From Nocardiopsis metallicus (GTDB taxonomy: Bacteria; Actinomycetota; Actinomycetes; Streptosporangiales; Streptosporangiaceae): DNA of 64,000 bases. Both the position numbers and the translations under genes were made by a program. Every line of letters starts with the position of its first letter. The first letter of the stretch is position 1. Location of the stretch: assembly GCF_014201115.1 (NCBI RefSeq), contig NZ_JACHDO010000001.1:2542001-2606000 (forward strand), given 5' to 3'. Of this stretch, positions 16,020 through 26,619 are shown in pieces. The notes under the pieces were generated by a model. The model saw nothing but the letters and a program-made list of their open reading frames with translations. It did no database searches and had not been told where the DNA came from.

Positions 16020-17651
16020 ATGCCCGCCACACACGAGGTGTTCAACCAGGCCACTCCGCTCGGAGACTACAGCGCCGCCGACGACCCCGCCCTGTTGGAG
16101 GGCCTGCGCCGCGAGGGGGCGGCCTGGGCCGAGGCCGACGTGCGCGAGATCGGCGACGCCGCGGGCTCGGAGCGGGTGCGCGCCTGGGGCGAGTCCGCCA
16201 ACGCCTACCCCCCGGTCCTGCGCACCCATGACCGCTACGGCCACCGCGTCGACGAGATCGACTTCCAGCCCGCGTACCACGTGCTCATGGACCAGGCGGT
16301 GGAGCACGGCCTGCACGCCGCCCCATGGGCCGAGGAACGCGAGGGCGCCCACGTGGCGCGCGCGGCCAAGTTCTTCCTGTGGTCGCAGGCCGAGAGCGGC
16401 CACGGTTGTCCGATCTCGATGACCTACGCCTCGGTCCCCGCGCTGCGGCGCTCCCCCGCCCTGGCCGAACAGTACGAGCCGCTGCTGACCGCGCGCGCCT
16501 ACGACTTCGGACTGCGTCCGCCGCTGACCAAGCGCGGGCTGATCGCGGGCATGTCGATGACCGAGAAGCAGGGCGGTTCGGACGTGCGCGCCAACACCAC
16601 GCGCGCCGTGCCCACCAGCGAGGGCCACTACCTGCTCACCGGGCACAAGTGGTTCACCTCCGCCCCGATGAGCGACGTCTTCCTGACCCTGGCGCAGGCG
16701 CCCGAGGGCCTGACCTGCTTCCTGGTGCCCCGGGTCCTGCCCGACGGCAGTCGTAACCGGCTCTACATCCAGCGGCTCAAGGACAAGCTCGGCAACAAGT
16801 CCAACGCCTCGGGGGAGCTGGAGTACGACGGTGCGCTCGCGCACGTGGTCGGCGAGCCGGGCCGGGGCGTGCGCACCATCATCGAGATGGTCAACAGCAC
16901 CCGTCTGGACTGCGTGATCGGCTCCGCCGCGGGGATGCGCGCCGCCGTGGTGCACGCGCTCAACCACGCCGGGTCGCGCGGCGCGTTCGGCAAACCGCTC
17001 GTGGAGCAGCCGCTGATGCGCAACGTCCTGGCCGACCTCGCGCTGGAGTCGGAGGCCGCCACGGCGCTCATGACGCGGCTGGCGGGTGCGGTGGACCGTT
17101 CGGTGCGCGGCGACGAGGGCGAGGCCGCCTTCCGGCGCCTGGGCGTGGCCGTGGGCAAGTTCTGGGTGACCAAGCGCCAGCCCGTACACGCCGCCGAGGC
17201 GCTGGAGTGCCTGGGCGGCAACGGGTACGTGGAGGAGTCGGGTATGCCCCGGCTGTTCCGGGACTCCCCGCTCAACTCCATCTGGGAGGGCTCGGGCAAC
17301 GTGGCGGCGCTGGACGTGCTGCGGGCGATGGCGAAGTCGCCGGAGTCGGTGGAGGCCTTCATGGCCGAGCTGGACACCGCGGCGGGCTCCGACGACCACT
17401 ACGACGCCGCGCTGAAGCGGTTGGGGCAGGTCCTGGGCGACCTGGACGAGATCCAGTACCGGGCGCGGTCGGTGGTGGAGCTGATGGCGCTCGCCCTCCA
17501 GGCGTCGGTGCTGCTGCGCTACGCGCCGACCCCGGTGGCCGAGGCCTTCACGGCCTCGCGGCTGGGCGGGGAATGGGGCCACGTGTTCGGGACACTGCCC
17601 AGGGGTGTGGACACCGGACTGATCCTGGACCGGGCCCGCCCGCGCGGTTGA
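16020..17651 (+). CDS. aidB: AidB-like acyl-CoA dehydrogenase family flavoprotein
   Basis: 543 residues from the ATG at 16020 (GGAG upstream). The N-terminus THEVFNQATPLGDYSAADDPALLEG and the motifs GMSMTEKQGGSDVRANTTRA, GHKWFTSAPMSD, RLKDKLGNKSNAS and PRLFRDSPLNSIWEGSGN follow E. coli AidB closely along its length. AidB binds FAD and DNA and is linked to protection from alkylation damage; isovaleryl-CoA dehydrogenase activity has been reported for it. The region after the acyl-CoA dehydrogenase core (about 440-543), which carries the DNA-binding part in AidB, is present. No ada or alkA gene is nearby, so the alkylation role is inferred only from homology. Confidence 0.85.
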   Translation: MPATHEVFNQATPLGDYSAADDPALLEGLRREGAAWAEADVREIGDAAGSERVRAWGESANAYPPVLRTHDRYGHRVDEIDFQPAYHVLMDQAVEHGLHAAPWAEEREGAHVARAAKFFLWSQAESGHGCPISMTYASVPALRRSPALAEQYEPLLTARAYDFGLRPPLTKRGLIAGMSMTEKQGGSDVRANTTRAVPTSEGHYLLTGHKWFTSAPMSDVFLTLAQAPEGLTCFLVPRVLPDGSRNRLYIQRLKDKLGNKSNASGELEYDGALAHVVGEPGRGVRTIIEMVNSTRLDCVIGSAAGMRAAVVHALNHAGSRGAFGKPLVEQPLMRNVLADLALESEAATALMTRLAGAVDRSVRGDEGEAAFRRLGVAVGKFWVTKRQPVHAAEALECLGGNGYVEESGMPRLFRDSPLNSIWEGSGNVAALDVLRAMAKSPESVEAFMAELDTAAGSDDHYDAALKRLGQVLGDLDEIQYRARSVVELMALALQASVLLRYAPTPVAEAFTASRLGGEWGHVFGTLPRGVDTGLILDRARPRG

Positions 17652-17759
17652 GTATCCCGGCCCGGTTCCGAAATCACGATTCGGCAGACCCTTCTGGTGG
17701 AGTCGGCGCACCCGTAGTTCAATCCGTGGGAGGACCTCCTCGACGGTTAGGGGACACGC

Positions 17760-18524
17760 GTGCCGGGCTCGGGTATGGGCAGGATGATCAGCCAGCATCC
17801 GGTCGACAACAGGCGCACCCTGGTGTACGGATACGTGATGATCGGGGTCGCGTTCGTCGCGCTCCTGGTGTTGCTCGCGGGGTTGTCCGGGGATACCGAC
17901 ACGGCCACCGGCGCGCGGGGCGAGGGCAGACGGCAGGGTGTCTTCATCGGCCTCCTCCTGGCTTGCGGCGCCCTGGGCCCCTTGTTTCTCTTCAACGCCC
18001 TGCGCGCGGGCCCGGACGAACGCTTCCAGTTCTGCGAGGGCGGGCTGGTACACCTGCGCCGGCACGGGCAACGGCAATGGCCCTGGGAGGAGGTGCGGGG
18101 CACATGGAGCAGCACCGATGAGAAGGCCAAGCCGGGAGAGGCCTTCCGCTGCACGGTGTACCTGGCCGACGGCGGCAAGGTACACCTGACCCAGCAGGTG
18201 GGGGACGTACGGCGCCTGGCCGCCCTGATCCGCTCGCGCCGCCCGGACCGGATCCCGCCGAGGACCGTGGGACCGCCCTGGGTCTGGTTGACGGCGTCTC
18301 TGCTCTGCGCGATGAGCGCCGTCGCCCAGATCGCTTATCTGGTGGTTGCGGGCAGCAGAGCGGACGAAGCACGAAGACAACCGGACGCGGGTGTACAGAC
18401 GCTTCCGCTCAGTGACGCGGGGATCAGTCTCCTGGCCATCGGCACACTGGTCTACGTGATCCTGACCTTTGCCTTCCTGGGCACGATGGCGGGGGTTCTA
18501 CGGGTGAGGAGGGCATCGGGCTGA
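17760..18524 (+). CDS. Four-helix membrane protein with a PH-like domain, function unknown
   Basis: 254 residues from a GTG preceded by AGGGGAC. It has a pair of N-terminal helices (about 23-41 and 60-80), a soluble middle domain (about 82-165), and two C-terminal helices (about 170-195 and 225-248). The middle domain runs FQFCEGGLVHLRRHGQRQWPWEEVRGTW and then VYLADGGKVHLTQQVGDVRRLAALI, which resembles the bacterial PH-like domains of small membrane proteins (my reading). No catalytic motif is seen. It stands alone between aidB and glgX. Confidence 0.68.
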   Translation: MPGSGMGRMISQHPVDNRRTLVYGYVMIGVAFVALLVLLAGLSGDTDTATGARGEGRRQGVFIGLLLACGALGPLFLFNALRAGPDERFQFCEGGLVHLRRHGQRQWPWEEVRGTWSSTDEKAKPGEAFRCTVYLADGGKVHLTQQVGDVRRLAALIRSRRPDRIPPRTVGPPWVWLTASLLCAMSAVAQIAYLVVAGSRADEARRQPDAGVQTLPLSDAGISLLAIGTLVYVILTFAFLGTMAGVLRVRRASG

Positions 18525-18764
18525 CAGGCTCAGGCAACGAAAGCGCACGGCGGTTGCCGCGCCCCGCCACACGGTCACCCCGGAAATCACCGGAACACAA
18601 AACGGTCTTTTCTGTAATAAACCATAAATAAAATCGCGGACAGCTCTGCCGATGAGCGATAATCGGCCCACGTCGGCATACTTCGGCACGTTGGGCGGAA
18701 GAAAGAAGTCGTCACCAACAAAAACGCCCTCCTGGGCCCCGAGACCAAGAGACTGACGACGCCC

Positions 18765-20936
<2,172 letters not shown>

Positions 20937-20991
20937 CGACCTGAGGGCCGACCGCCGAGGCGTTCGGGGAGGGCGCCGAGCCGACGCGAGC

Positions 20992-21022
20992 GGGCCGGGG
21001 ACCCGCGGGGTTCCCGGCCCTT
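20992..21022 (+). terminator. Terminator after glgX
   Basis: A 13-bp hairpin (GGGCCGGGGACCC with GGGTTCCCGGCCC, one G-T pair, 3-base loop) followed by TT, ending about 35 bases before the next gene. Confidence 0.75.
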
Positions 21023-21058
21023 CGCCGTGTCCCGGGACACGCCCTAACCTGGGTGACC

Positions 21059-21826
21059 ATGTCGAACTTCCGCGAACTCCTTCCCGTCCCCGGCCGCGAC
21101 GACGTGGACCTGGCCCAGGCCTACGCCTACCCGTCGGCCCTGGACCGGCCCTGGGTGCGCGCCAACATGGTCGCCAGCGCCGACGGCGGCGCGGTCGGAC
21201 CCTCGGGACGCAGCCGCGACCTGTCCTCGGACCCCGACCGCAGGGTCATGGGCGTGCTGCGCGGGCTGTGCGACGTCGTCGTGGTCGGCGCGGCCACCGC
21301 CCGGCAGGAGGGCTACCGGCCGGTGCGGCCGCGCGAGGTGTGGGCGAAGCTGCGCGCGGGGCGCCCGGCCACCCCGCGGATCGCGGTGGTCTCGCGGTCA
21401 CTGGCGATCGACGAGGAACTGCTCACCACGGCCCCCGAGGACGCGCGCACCATCGTGTTCACCGTCGCGGACTCCCCCGCCGAACGCCGCGCGTTCGTGG
21501 CCGAGCACGCCGACCTGGTGGTGGTCGAGGGGGTCTCGGTCAGCCCCGGTCACGTCGTGGACGCCCTGTCCGAGAGAGGTCTGTACCGGGTACTGACCGA
21601 GGGAGGGCCGCACCTGCTGGCCGATTTCGTGGAGGCGGGCCTGTTGGACGAGCTGTGCCTGACGGTGAGTCCGCACCTGTTGGGTTCCGGATCGCCCCGG
21701 ATCGTCACCGGCGCCCCGGGGACCCCCGGGGCGCCCGAACACGTCTCGGCCAAGAGCACACCCGTGCGGATGGCGCACCTTCTGGAGGCGGAGGGCAACC
21801 TGTTCACGCGTTACCTGAGGGAATAG
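21059..21826 (+). CDS. RibD C-terminal-type pyrimidine reductase family protein
   Basis: 255 residues from the ATG at 21059 (a GTG two codons earlier is possible). The fold is that of the RibD reductase domain and dihydrofolate reductase. It shows RPWVRANMVASADGGAVGPSGRS near residue 35, VVVVGAATARQEGYRPV, and the NADPH-binding VLTEGGPHLLADFVEAGLLDEL near 180. Relatives reduce the riboflavin precursor 5-amino-6-ribosylaminouracil phosphate, but many stand-alone members act on unknown substrates. No other riboflavin gene is nearby, so I do not assign ribD. Confidence 0.82.
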   Translation: MSNFRELLPVPGRDDVDLAQAYAYPSALDRPWVRANMVASADGGAVGPSGRSRDLSSDPDRRVMGVLRGLCDVVVVGAATARQEGYRPVRPREVWAKLRAGRPATPRIAVVSRSLAIDEELLTTAPEDARTIVFTVADSPAERRAFVAEHADLVVVEGVSVSPGHVVDALSERGLYRVLTEGGPHLLADFVEAGLLDELCLTVSPHLLGSGSPRIVTGAPGTPGAPEHVSAKSTPVRMAHLLEAEGNLFTRYLRE

Positions 21827-21992
21827 AGCGCCGCACGGGCAGCGCCCATAACCGCTCGGTTTCGGCCACCACACAATGACGCATGAACCATCCCGCAACC
21901 GGACATACCCGTTGTGTGTCACCCACGGAAAACGCTGTGACTGGACACACCGTGTCAACGGGGCTCACCGGTGTGGTCCCCTGGGCGAGAGG

Positions 21993-22781
21993 ATGAACGT
22001 AGTGCCGACGTCCGAAAACGGGTCCCCTCCGGTCTACCGGGAGATAGCCGAGGAACTACGAGGACAGATCCGCTCCGGACGGTACGCCGACGGCGACCGC
22101 CTTCCCGGGGAGAACACCCTCATGGAGCGCCACGGCGTCGCACGGGCGACCGCCCGGCAGGCGCTGTCCGTACTCATCAACGAGGGCCTGGCCGTGGCCG
22201 TACGCGGCTCGGGCATCTACGTACGCGCCTTCCGCCCCCTGCGAAGACACGGCGCCCGGCGCCTGTCCCGCGACCTGTGGGGCAACGGGCGGGCCATCTG
22301 GCAGACCGACAGCGACACCCGGGGATACGAGGTGGAGGGGCTGGTCATCGACGAGATCGTCCCCGAGGGCCACGTCCTGCGGGCGTTGGAGTTGGGCGAG
22401 GGGACCACGGTGGTGCGCCGTTCCCGGCGCTACCTCGTGGACGGCAGACCGGTGCAGAGCGCGGTCTCCCACCTGTCACCGCAGCTGTGGGCGGGCCGGG
22501 AGGACTCCCCCGCCGCCCACCGAGTCCGGGCCCCTGACAGCGGCCCCGGAGGCATCTACGCGCGACTGGCCGAACTCGGGCACGCCCCGGCCCACTTCAC
22601 CGAGGAGATCCGGGTCCGCATGCCCACCCCCGAGGAGACGCAGGAGCTGGCCCTGTCCCCGGGGACACCCGTCCTGGAGGTGGCCCGCACCGCCCTCACC
22701 GCCGACCACCGGCCCGTGGAGTTCAACGAGATCACCATGGACGGTTCCGCCTACGTGCTGCAGTACGACTTCGACGCCTGA
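21993..22781 (+). CDS. GntR/HutC family transcriptional regulator
   Basis: About 262 residues from the ATG at 21993. A GTG three codons on (22002) has better spacing from GAGAGG (21987-21992) and may be the true start. The N-terminal winged helix-turn-helix spans about 10-75 (PVYREIAEELRGQIRSG, PGENTLMERHGVARATARQAL, RGSGIYV). It is followed by a UTRA effector domain (about 95-260) with typical RRSRRYLVDGRPVQSAVSHL and PVEFNEITMDGSAYVLQYDF segments. Such regulators respond to sugars, amino acids or conjugative-element signals. There is no obvious target operon beside it; a terminator follows. Confidence 0.88.
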   Translation: MNVVPTSENGSPPVYREIAEELRGQIRSGRYADGDRLPGENTLMERHGVARATARQALSVLINEGLAVAVRGSGIYVRAFRPLRRHGARRLSRDLWGNGRAIWQTDSDTRGYEVEGLVIDEIVPEGHVLRALELGEGTTVVRRSRRYLVDGRPVQSAVSHLSPQLWAGREDSPAAHRVRAPDSGPGGIYARLAELGHAPAHFTEEIRVRMPTPEETQELALSPGTPVLEVARTALTADHRPVEFNEITMDGSAYVLQYDFDA

Positions 22782-22848
22782 TCCCCGCACCCCCGACGCC
22801 GGGCCCTGAGCCAGCCCGGCCCCCGCACCGCTCTCCGCTGCACAGCAG

Positions 22849-22893
22849 TACGAGGAGGAGGGACGCCCCCTGGGGACGCTCCTCCTCCTCGTA
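22849..22893. terminator. Bidirectional terminator
   Basis: TACGAGGAGGAG (22849-22860) pairs with CTCCTCCTCGTA (22882-22893) around an imperfectly paired inner segment. It lies between the GntR gene and a convergent membrane-protein gene. Confidence 0.7.
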
Positions 22894-22927
22894 TCCCTCG
22901 TGTCCGGACTCGTCGTCCGGCTGTCTC

Positions 22928-23392
22928 CTACCGATCGTCCGCACTCGGGCTGACCGTGCTCAGGCGACGCCTCCGCTTGGAGGCGAAGACCAGGTACGCC
23001 AGCGGTAGGAAGGCGAGTCCCACCGCCACGGCCCCGGCCGCCGCGAAGAGCATGGCGTTGGACGAGGTCATCGCCCAGTGCGCCATCCCCACCCCCAGGA
23101 CGAGCGCCACCGCCAGCGCGCCGACGGCGATCACCGTGACGAACACCAGCAGTTTGCGGTCGTTCCAGGGCTCCGGCCGCGCGTGGTCGATCCCGGCCAG
23201 AGTGGATCGGGCACTGAGCTCCGCGGCCCAACGCAGCTCCCGGCCCACAGTGGCCGCGCCGCCGGTGACGGCGCGGGCCCGCGAACGGGCCCCCGCGGTG
23301 GCCTGGTCGAGCCACCACAGTCCGTATCGAATCCTGCCCACGCGCAGAGGTCGCCTGCTCACTCCGAGTGCCTGTTGAGCTGTAACAGCCAT
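22928..23392 (-). CDS. Hypothetical membrane protein with two helices
   Basis: 154 residues. A basic, soluble N-terminal part (about 1-80) carries several Arg/Ala-rich stretches. Two membrane helices follow (LLVFVTVIAVGALAVALVLGV, near 80-100, and LFAAAGAVAVGLAFLPLAYLVF, near 115-136), and the tail is short and basic (ASKRRRRLSTVS). No domain is recognised. The ATG lies about 200 bases from the divergent msrB start. Confidence 0.65.
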   Translation of the reverse strand: MAVTAQQALGVSRRPLRVGRIRYGLWWLDQATAGARSRARAVTGGAATVGRELRWAAELSARSTLAGIDHARPEPWNDRKLLVFVTVIAVGALAVALVLGVGMAHWAMTSSNAMLFAAAGAVAVGLAFLPLAYLVFASKRRRRLSTVSPSADDR

Positions 23393-23593
23393 GCCACCTG
23401 CCTCAGTGCACTTCGATCACTGACCCCTGCCAGTGCCCGTACCCGCACATCTGTGCACCGAACGTCATCAAGGGTGAAGTTAGGGGTATGTGGCCTTTGG
23501 GGAGGATTTACCTAGCCACTGTGGATAAGGAGCTTTCCTGGCCTTGTGGCCCCCTGTCAGCATCCGAGCACGTTTCCAGGTAGCGTCGTCACC

Positions 23594-24040
23594 ATGGCTG
23601 ACGCAGCGGACCAGACCCCGAAGAGCGATGCCGGGGCGCCCAGGGGGCTTCCCCGGACCGACCAGGAGTGGCGCGAGCGCCTCACCGAGCAGGAGTACGC
23701 GGTACTCCGCCAGGCGGGCACGGAACGCCCCTGGTCCGGGGCGTATGTCGACACCAAGGCCACCGGCGTCTACCGTTGCCGGGGATGCGGCACCGAGCTG
23801 TTCCGCTCCGATGAGAAGTTCGACTCCCACTGCGGGTGGCCGAGTTTCTTCGACCCGGCCGACTCCGACGCGGTCACCCTGCACGAGGACGCGTCGCTCG
23901 GAATGGTGCGGACCGAGGTGCGATGCGCCACCTGCCACTCCCACCTGGGTCACGTCTTCTACGGAGAGGGGTACAACACCCCTACGGACGCCCGTTACTG
24001 CATCAACTCGGTCGCTCTCACCCTGGAGCCCGGGGAGTAG
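23594..24040 (+). CDS. msrB: Peptide-methionine (R)-S-oxide reductase
   Basis: 148 residues from the ATG at 23594. MsrB reduces the R-epimer of methionine sulfoxide in proteins. Two zinc knuckles are present, YRCRGCG and RCATCHSH. The active-site motif RYCINSVAL near the C-terminus holds the catalytic cysteine, and the substrate-binding HCGWPSF and HLGHVF segments are intact. Alone on the plus strand; the next gene is 265 bases downstream. Confidence 0.95.
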   Translation: MADAADQTPKSDAGAPRGLPRTDQEWRERLTEQEYAVLRQAGTERPWSGAYVDTKATGVYRCRGCGTELFRSDEKFDSHCGWPSFFDPADSDAVTLHEDASLGMVRTEVRCATCHSHLGHVFYGEGYNTPTDARYCINSVALTLEPGE

Positions 24041-24305
24041 GTGGCATAGCATCCTGGTTCCGGGTCCCCGCCGTTCCACCCGAACGGGCCGTATCCGGAG
24101 CCAGCCTGACCCCCGTGCCCGCGGGATCAGGGATAATCTCACCAGCGCACCGAAGTTCGGCCCCAGTGCCGACCGGACGGGCGCGCGCGGCGGGGGTGCC
24201 CCACCCGGTGGCCGCGCACAAGAGAACCCGGCCAGCGCCGGGTTCACCCCTCACAGCGGTAACCGATGTGCGGGCGACCAGACCGACCCGCGACGAAAGC
24301 GCTCG

Positions 24306-24974
24306 ATGACCGACGACTCACCTTCCTCCTCCGTCTCCCCGCGACCCGCGGCCAGACCGCGCTTGGGCATGGCCCAGGGCTCGGCCCCTTGGCTGGTACC
24401 GGCGCTCGGCGCGGCCGGAGCCGCCGCGTTCCTGGCCCGGCGCTCCCCGGTCGGGGCCGTCGCGGCCGTCCCGGTGATCGCCCTCGCGGCGGGGATGACC
24501 TGGTTCTTCCGGGACCCGAACCGGGGACCGGCGACCGGACGGGTGCTGTCCGCGGCCGACGGCGTCGTACAGAGCCTCGACCCCCAGCCCGACGGGCGGA
24601 CCCGGGTCGCGGTGTTCATGAACCCCCTCAACGTGCACGTCAACCGTGCCCCCCTCGCCGGTGTGGTGACCGGCGTCGAACACCGCCCCGGGGGTTTCCG
24701 CCCCGCCTTCGACAAGGACAGCGAGCGTAATGAGCGCGTCATCTGGACCCTTGAAACCGAGATCGGTGAGATCACGGTCGTTCAAATCGCCGGCGCGTTG
24801 GTCCGGCGTATCGTCCCGTATCTCGCTGCGGGGCAGAAGGTCGAACAAGGCGAGAGGATCGGCCTCATCCGGTTCGGGTCACGTGTCGACGTCTACCTTC
24901 CGCGCGGGGTCACCCCGGCGGTGGAGGTCGGCCAGAAGGTCCGCGCCGGAGAAACCCGTCTTGACGCCGACTGA
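24306..24974 (+). CDS. psd: Phosphatidylserine decarboxylase proenzyme
   Basis: 222 residues. Converts phosphatidylserine to phosphatidylethanolamine. This is the short archaeal/actinobacterial type: N-terminal hydrophobic helices (about 30-70), the core MNPLNVHVNRAPLAGVV, and the self-cleavage site FGSRVD near residue 196, where Ser becomes the pyruvoyl group. It overlaps pssA, so the last two enzymes of phosphatidylethanolamine synthesis are made together at the membrane. Confidence 0.94.
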   Translation: MTDDSPSSSVSPRPAARPRLGMAQGSAPWLVPALGAAGAAAFLARRSPVGAVAAVPVIALAAGMTWFFRDPNRGPATGRVLSAADGVVQSLDPQPDGRTRVAVFMNPLNVHVNRAPLAGVVTGVEHRPGGFRPAFDKDSERNERVIWTLETEIGEITVVQIAGALVRRIVPYLAAGQKVEQGERIGLIRFGSRVDVYLPRGVTPAVEVGQKVRAGETRLDAD

Positions 24975-25830
24975 GGTGGCCCCCGCCGCCGAGCGGTCCA
25001 CCCCCTTCGCCCCCGGGGAAGCGCCCAGGCTCCGTCTGGGCGTGGCCGACTACCTGACCCTGGGCAACGCCCTGTGCGGCTTCCTCGCCGTGTGGGCGCT
25101 GGCCACGGCCCAGGCCGCTCACATGGCCGGGGGCGCCGCCGGAGCGCTGCCGAAGTCGGCCATGGCCACGGCCGTGGGACTGATGATGGTCGCGGCCGCC
25201 CTCGACGTGCTCGACGGCCGGGTCGCCCGCAAGCTGGGCGGCAGCGGGATGGGTGCCGAGCTGGACAACCTCGCCGACGTGATCAGCTTCGGGTTCGCCC
25301 CGGCGTTCTTCTTCGTGGTGTGGGGCACCATCGCGGGTGGTGCCGGTGTGCTGCTGGGCGGTTCGGTGCTGCCGGTGGTGGCGGGCGGCGCGGTGCTGCT
25401 CGCGGTGATCGTGCGACTGGCCAGGTTCTCCTGCCAGGCGCCGGACTCCAACTACTTCACCGGTCTGCCGTGCCCGTTCGGGGCCATGGCGGTGGTGACG
25501 ATCGTGCTGCTCGACCCGCCGGTCCTGGCCGGGGTCGCCGCGGTACTGCTCGTCGCCTGGCTGATGGTGAGCCGGATGGAGTACCCCAAGCCGCGCGGCA
25601 AGAAGGCCTACGTCGTGCTGGGCATGCTCGCCACGGGTGTGGCCTTCATCGCCGCCTGGGGCCTGGGCCTGCCCGCCGGTGAGGCCCTCATCTACCTGAT
25701 GAGCGCCCTGGTGCTGCTCACCATCCTCTCGCTCCCCTTCTACGTGATCGCGACCCGGCGCTCGCCCGCCCCCGCCGGGCAGCTCGTCGAGCATCCAGTC
25801 GACAGGCACGCCGAGCGGCCCTCCGAATAG
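24961..25830 (+). CDS. pssA: CDP-diacylglycerol-serine O-phosphatidyltransferase
   Basis: About 289 residues if it starts at the TTG at 24961, which has GGAGA 8 bases upstream and overlaps the end of psd; a GTG at 24976 lacks a ribosome-binding site. It makes phosphatidylserine from CDP-diacylglycerol and serine, supplying Psd. The CDP-alcohol phosphotransferase motif DG(X)2AR(X)8G(X)3D(X)3D is present as DGRVARKLGGSGMGAELDNLAD. Several membrane helices follow. A 21-bp perfect terminator ends the operon. Confidence 0.92.
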   Translation: MTPTEVAPAAERSTPFAPGEAPRLRLGVADYLTLGNALCGFLAVWALATAQAAHMAGGAAGALPKSAMATAVGLMMVAAALDVLDGRVARKLGGSGMGAELDNLADVISFGFAPAFFFVVWGTIAGGAGVLLGGSVLPVVAGGAVLLAVIVRLARFSCQAPDSNYFTGLPCPFGAMAVVTIVLLDPPVLAGVAAVLLVAWLMVSRMEYPKPRGKKAYVVLGMLATGVAFIAAWGLGLPAGEALIYLMSALVLLTILSLPFYVIATRRSPAPAGQLVEHPVDRHAERPSE

Positions 25831-25840
25831 GGAATCCGCG

Positions 25841-25886
25841 CAGACAGAAGGGGGCCCGCACCTGAGTGCGGGCCCCCTTCTGTCTG
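25841..25886. terminator. 21-bp perfect bidirectional terminator
   Basis: A perfect 21-bp stem (25841-25861 with 25866-25886; CAGACAGAAGGGGG...) closed by the tetraloop CTGA. It lies between convergent pssA and hemQ and should stop transcription from both sides. Confidence 0.9.
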
Positions 25887-25905
25887 TCGCCCGTCGGGCC
25901 GCCGG

Positions 25906-26619
25906 TTACGGCAGGGAGTCGACCAGCTCGGCCACGCTCTTGCGCCGCCCGGTGTAGAAGGGCAGCTCCTCACGGGTGTGCAGGCGGGCCTTGGCGGCGC
26001 GCAGGTGGCGCATCAGGTCCACGATGCGGTACAGCTCGTCGGCCTCGAAGGCCAACAGCCACTCGTAGTCGTTGAGACCGAACGAGGAGACCGTGTTGGC
26101 GCGCACGTCCGGGTACGGGGCGGCCATGCGGCCGTGCTCGGCGAGCATGGCGCGGCGCTCGTCGTCGGGCAGCAGGTACCACTCGTAGGAGCGCACGAAC
26201 GGGTACACGCAGATGTTGTCCCGCGGCTCCTCCCCAGCCAGGAAGGCGGGCACGTGGCCGCGGTTGAACTCGGCCGGGCGGTGCAGGCCCACGACCGACC
26301 ACACCGGAGTGCTGACGCGGCCCAGGCGGGTGCGGCGGAACTCGGAGTAGATGCCCTGGACCTGCTCGGGGGTGTCGGCCACCCACCAGAACATGATGTC
26401 GGCGTCAGCCCGGAAGCCCTGGACGTCGTAGCTGCCGCGCGTGGTCACGCCCTGTGCGGCGGCCTTGTCGAGCAGGCTCTGGAGCTCCTCGGCGGCCGCG
26501 CCGCGGTCCACACCCTCCAGGCTGTCGACCTTGAAGACCGACCACATGGTGTAGCGGATGAGTTTGTTGAGGTCGGTGCCGTCCTGGGCGACGGCCTCGT
26601 TGTTCTGCTGCCCCGTCAC
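25906..26619 (-). CDS. hemQ: Coproheme decarboxylase HemQ (ChdC)
   Basis: 237 residues starting at a GTG that overlaps the hemG stop (GTGA). A chlorite-dismutase-fold protein of the actinobacterial HemQ type: [47 protein letters not shown] and [20 protein letters not shown], the last containing the likely haem-ligand His. It decarboxylates coproheme III to protohaem, the final step of the coproporphyrin-dependent pathway of Gram-positive bacteria. Direct coupling to hemG, with hemE close by, fits this route. Confidence 0.93.
   Translation of the reverse strand: MTGQQNNEAVAQDGTDLNKLIRYTMWSVFKVDSLEGVDRGAAAEELQSLLDKAAAQGVTTRGSYDVQGFRADADIMFWWVADTPEQVQGIYSEFRRTRLGRVSTPVWSVVGLHRPAEFNRGHVPAFLAGEEPRDNICVYPFVRSYEWYLLPDDERRAMLAEHGRMAAPYPDVRANTVSSFGLNDYEWLLAFEADELYRIVDLMRHLRAAKARLHTREELPFYTGRRKSVAELVDSLP

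Noticed and set aside
14850..18380. Open frame of more than 1,100 codons on the minus strand
   Set aside because: It runs antisense to the PNPOx, AidB and membrane-protein genes, is dominated by Arg/Gly/His/Gln low complexity, and follows from the GC-rich third positions of those genes. No domain is visible.
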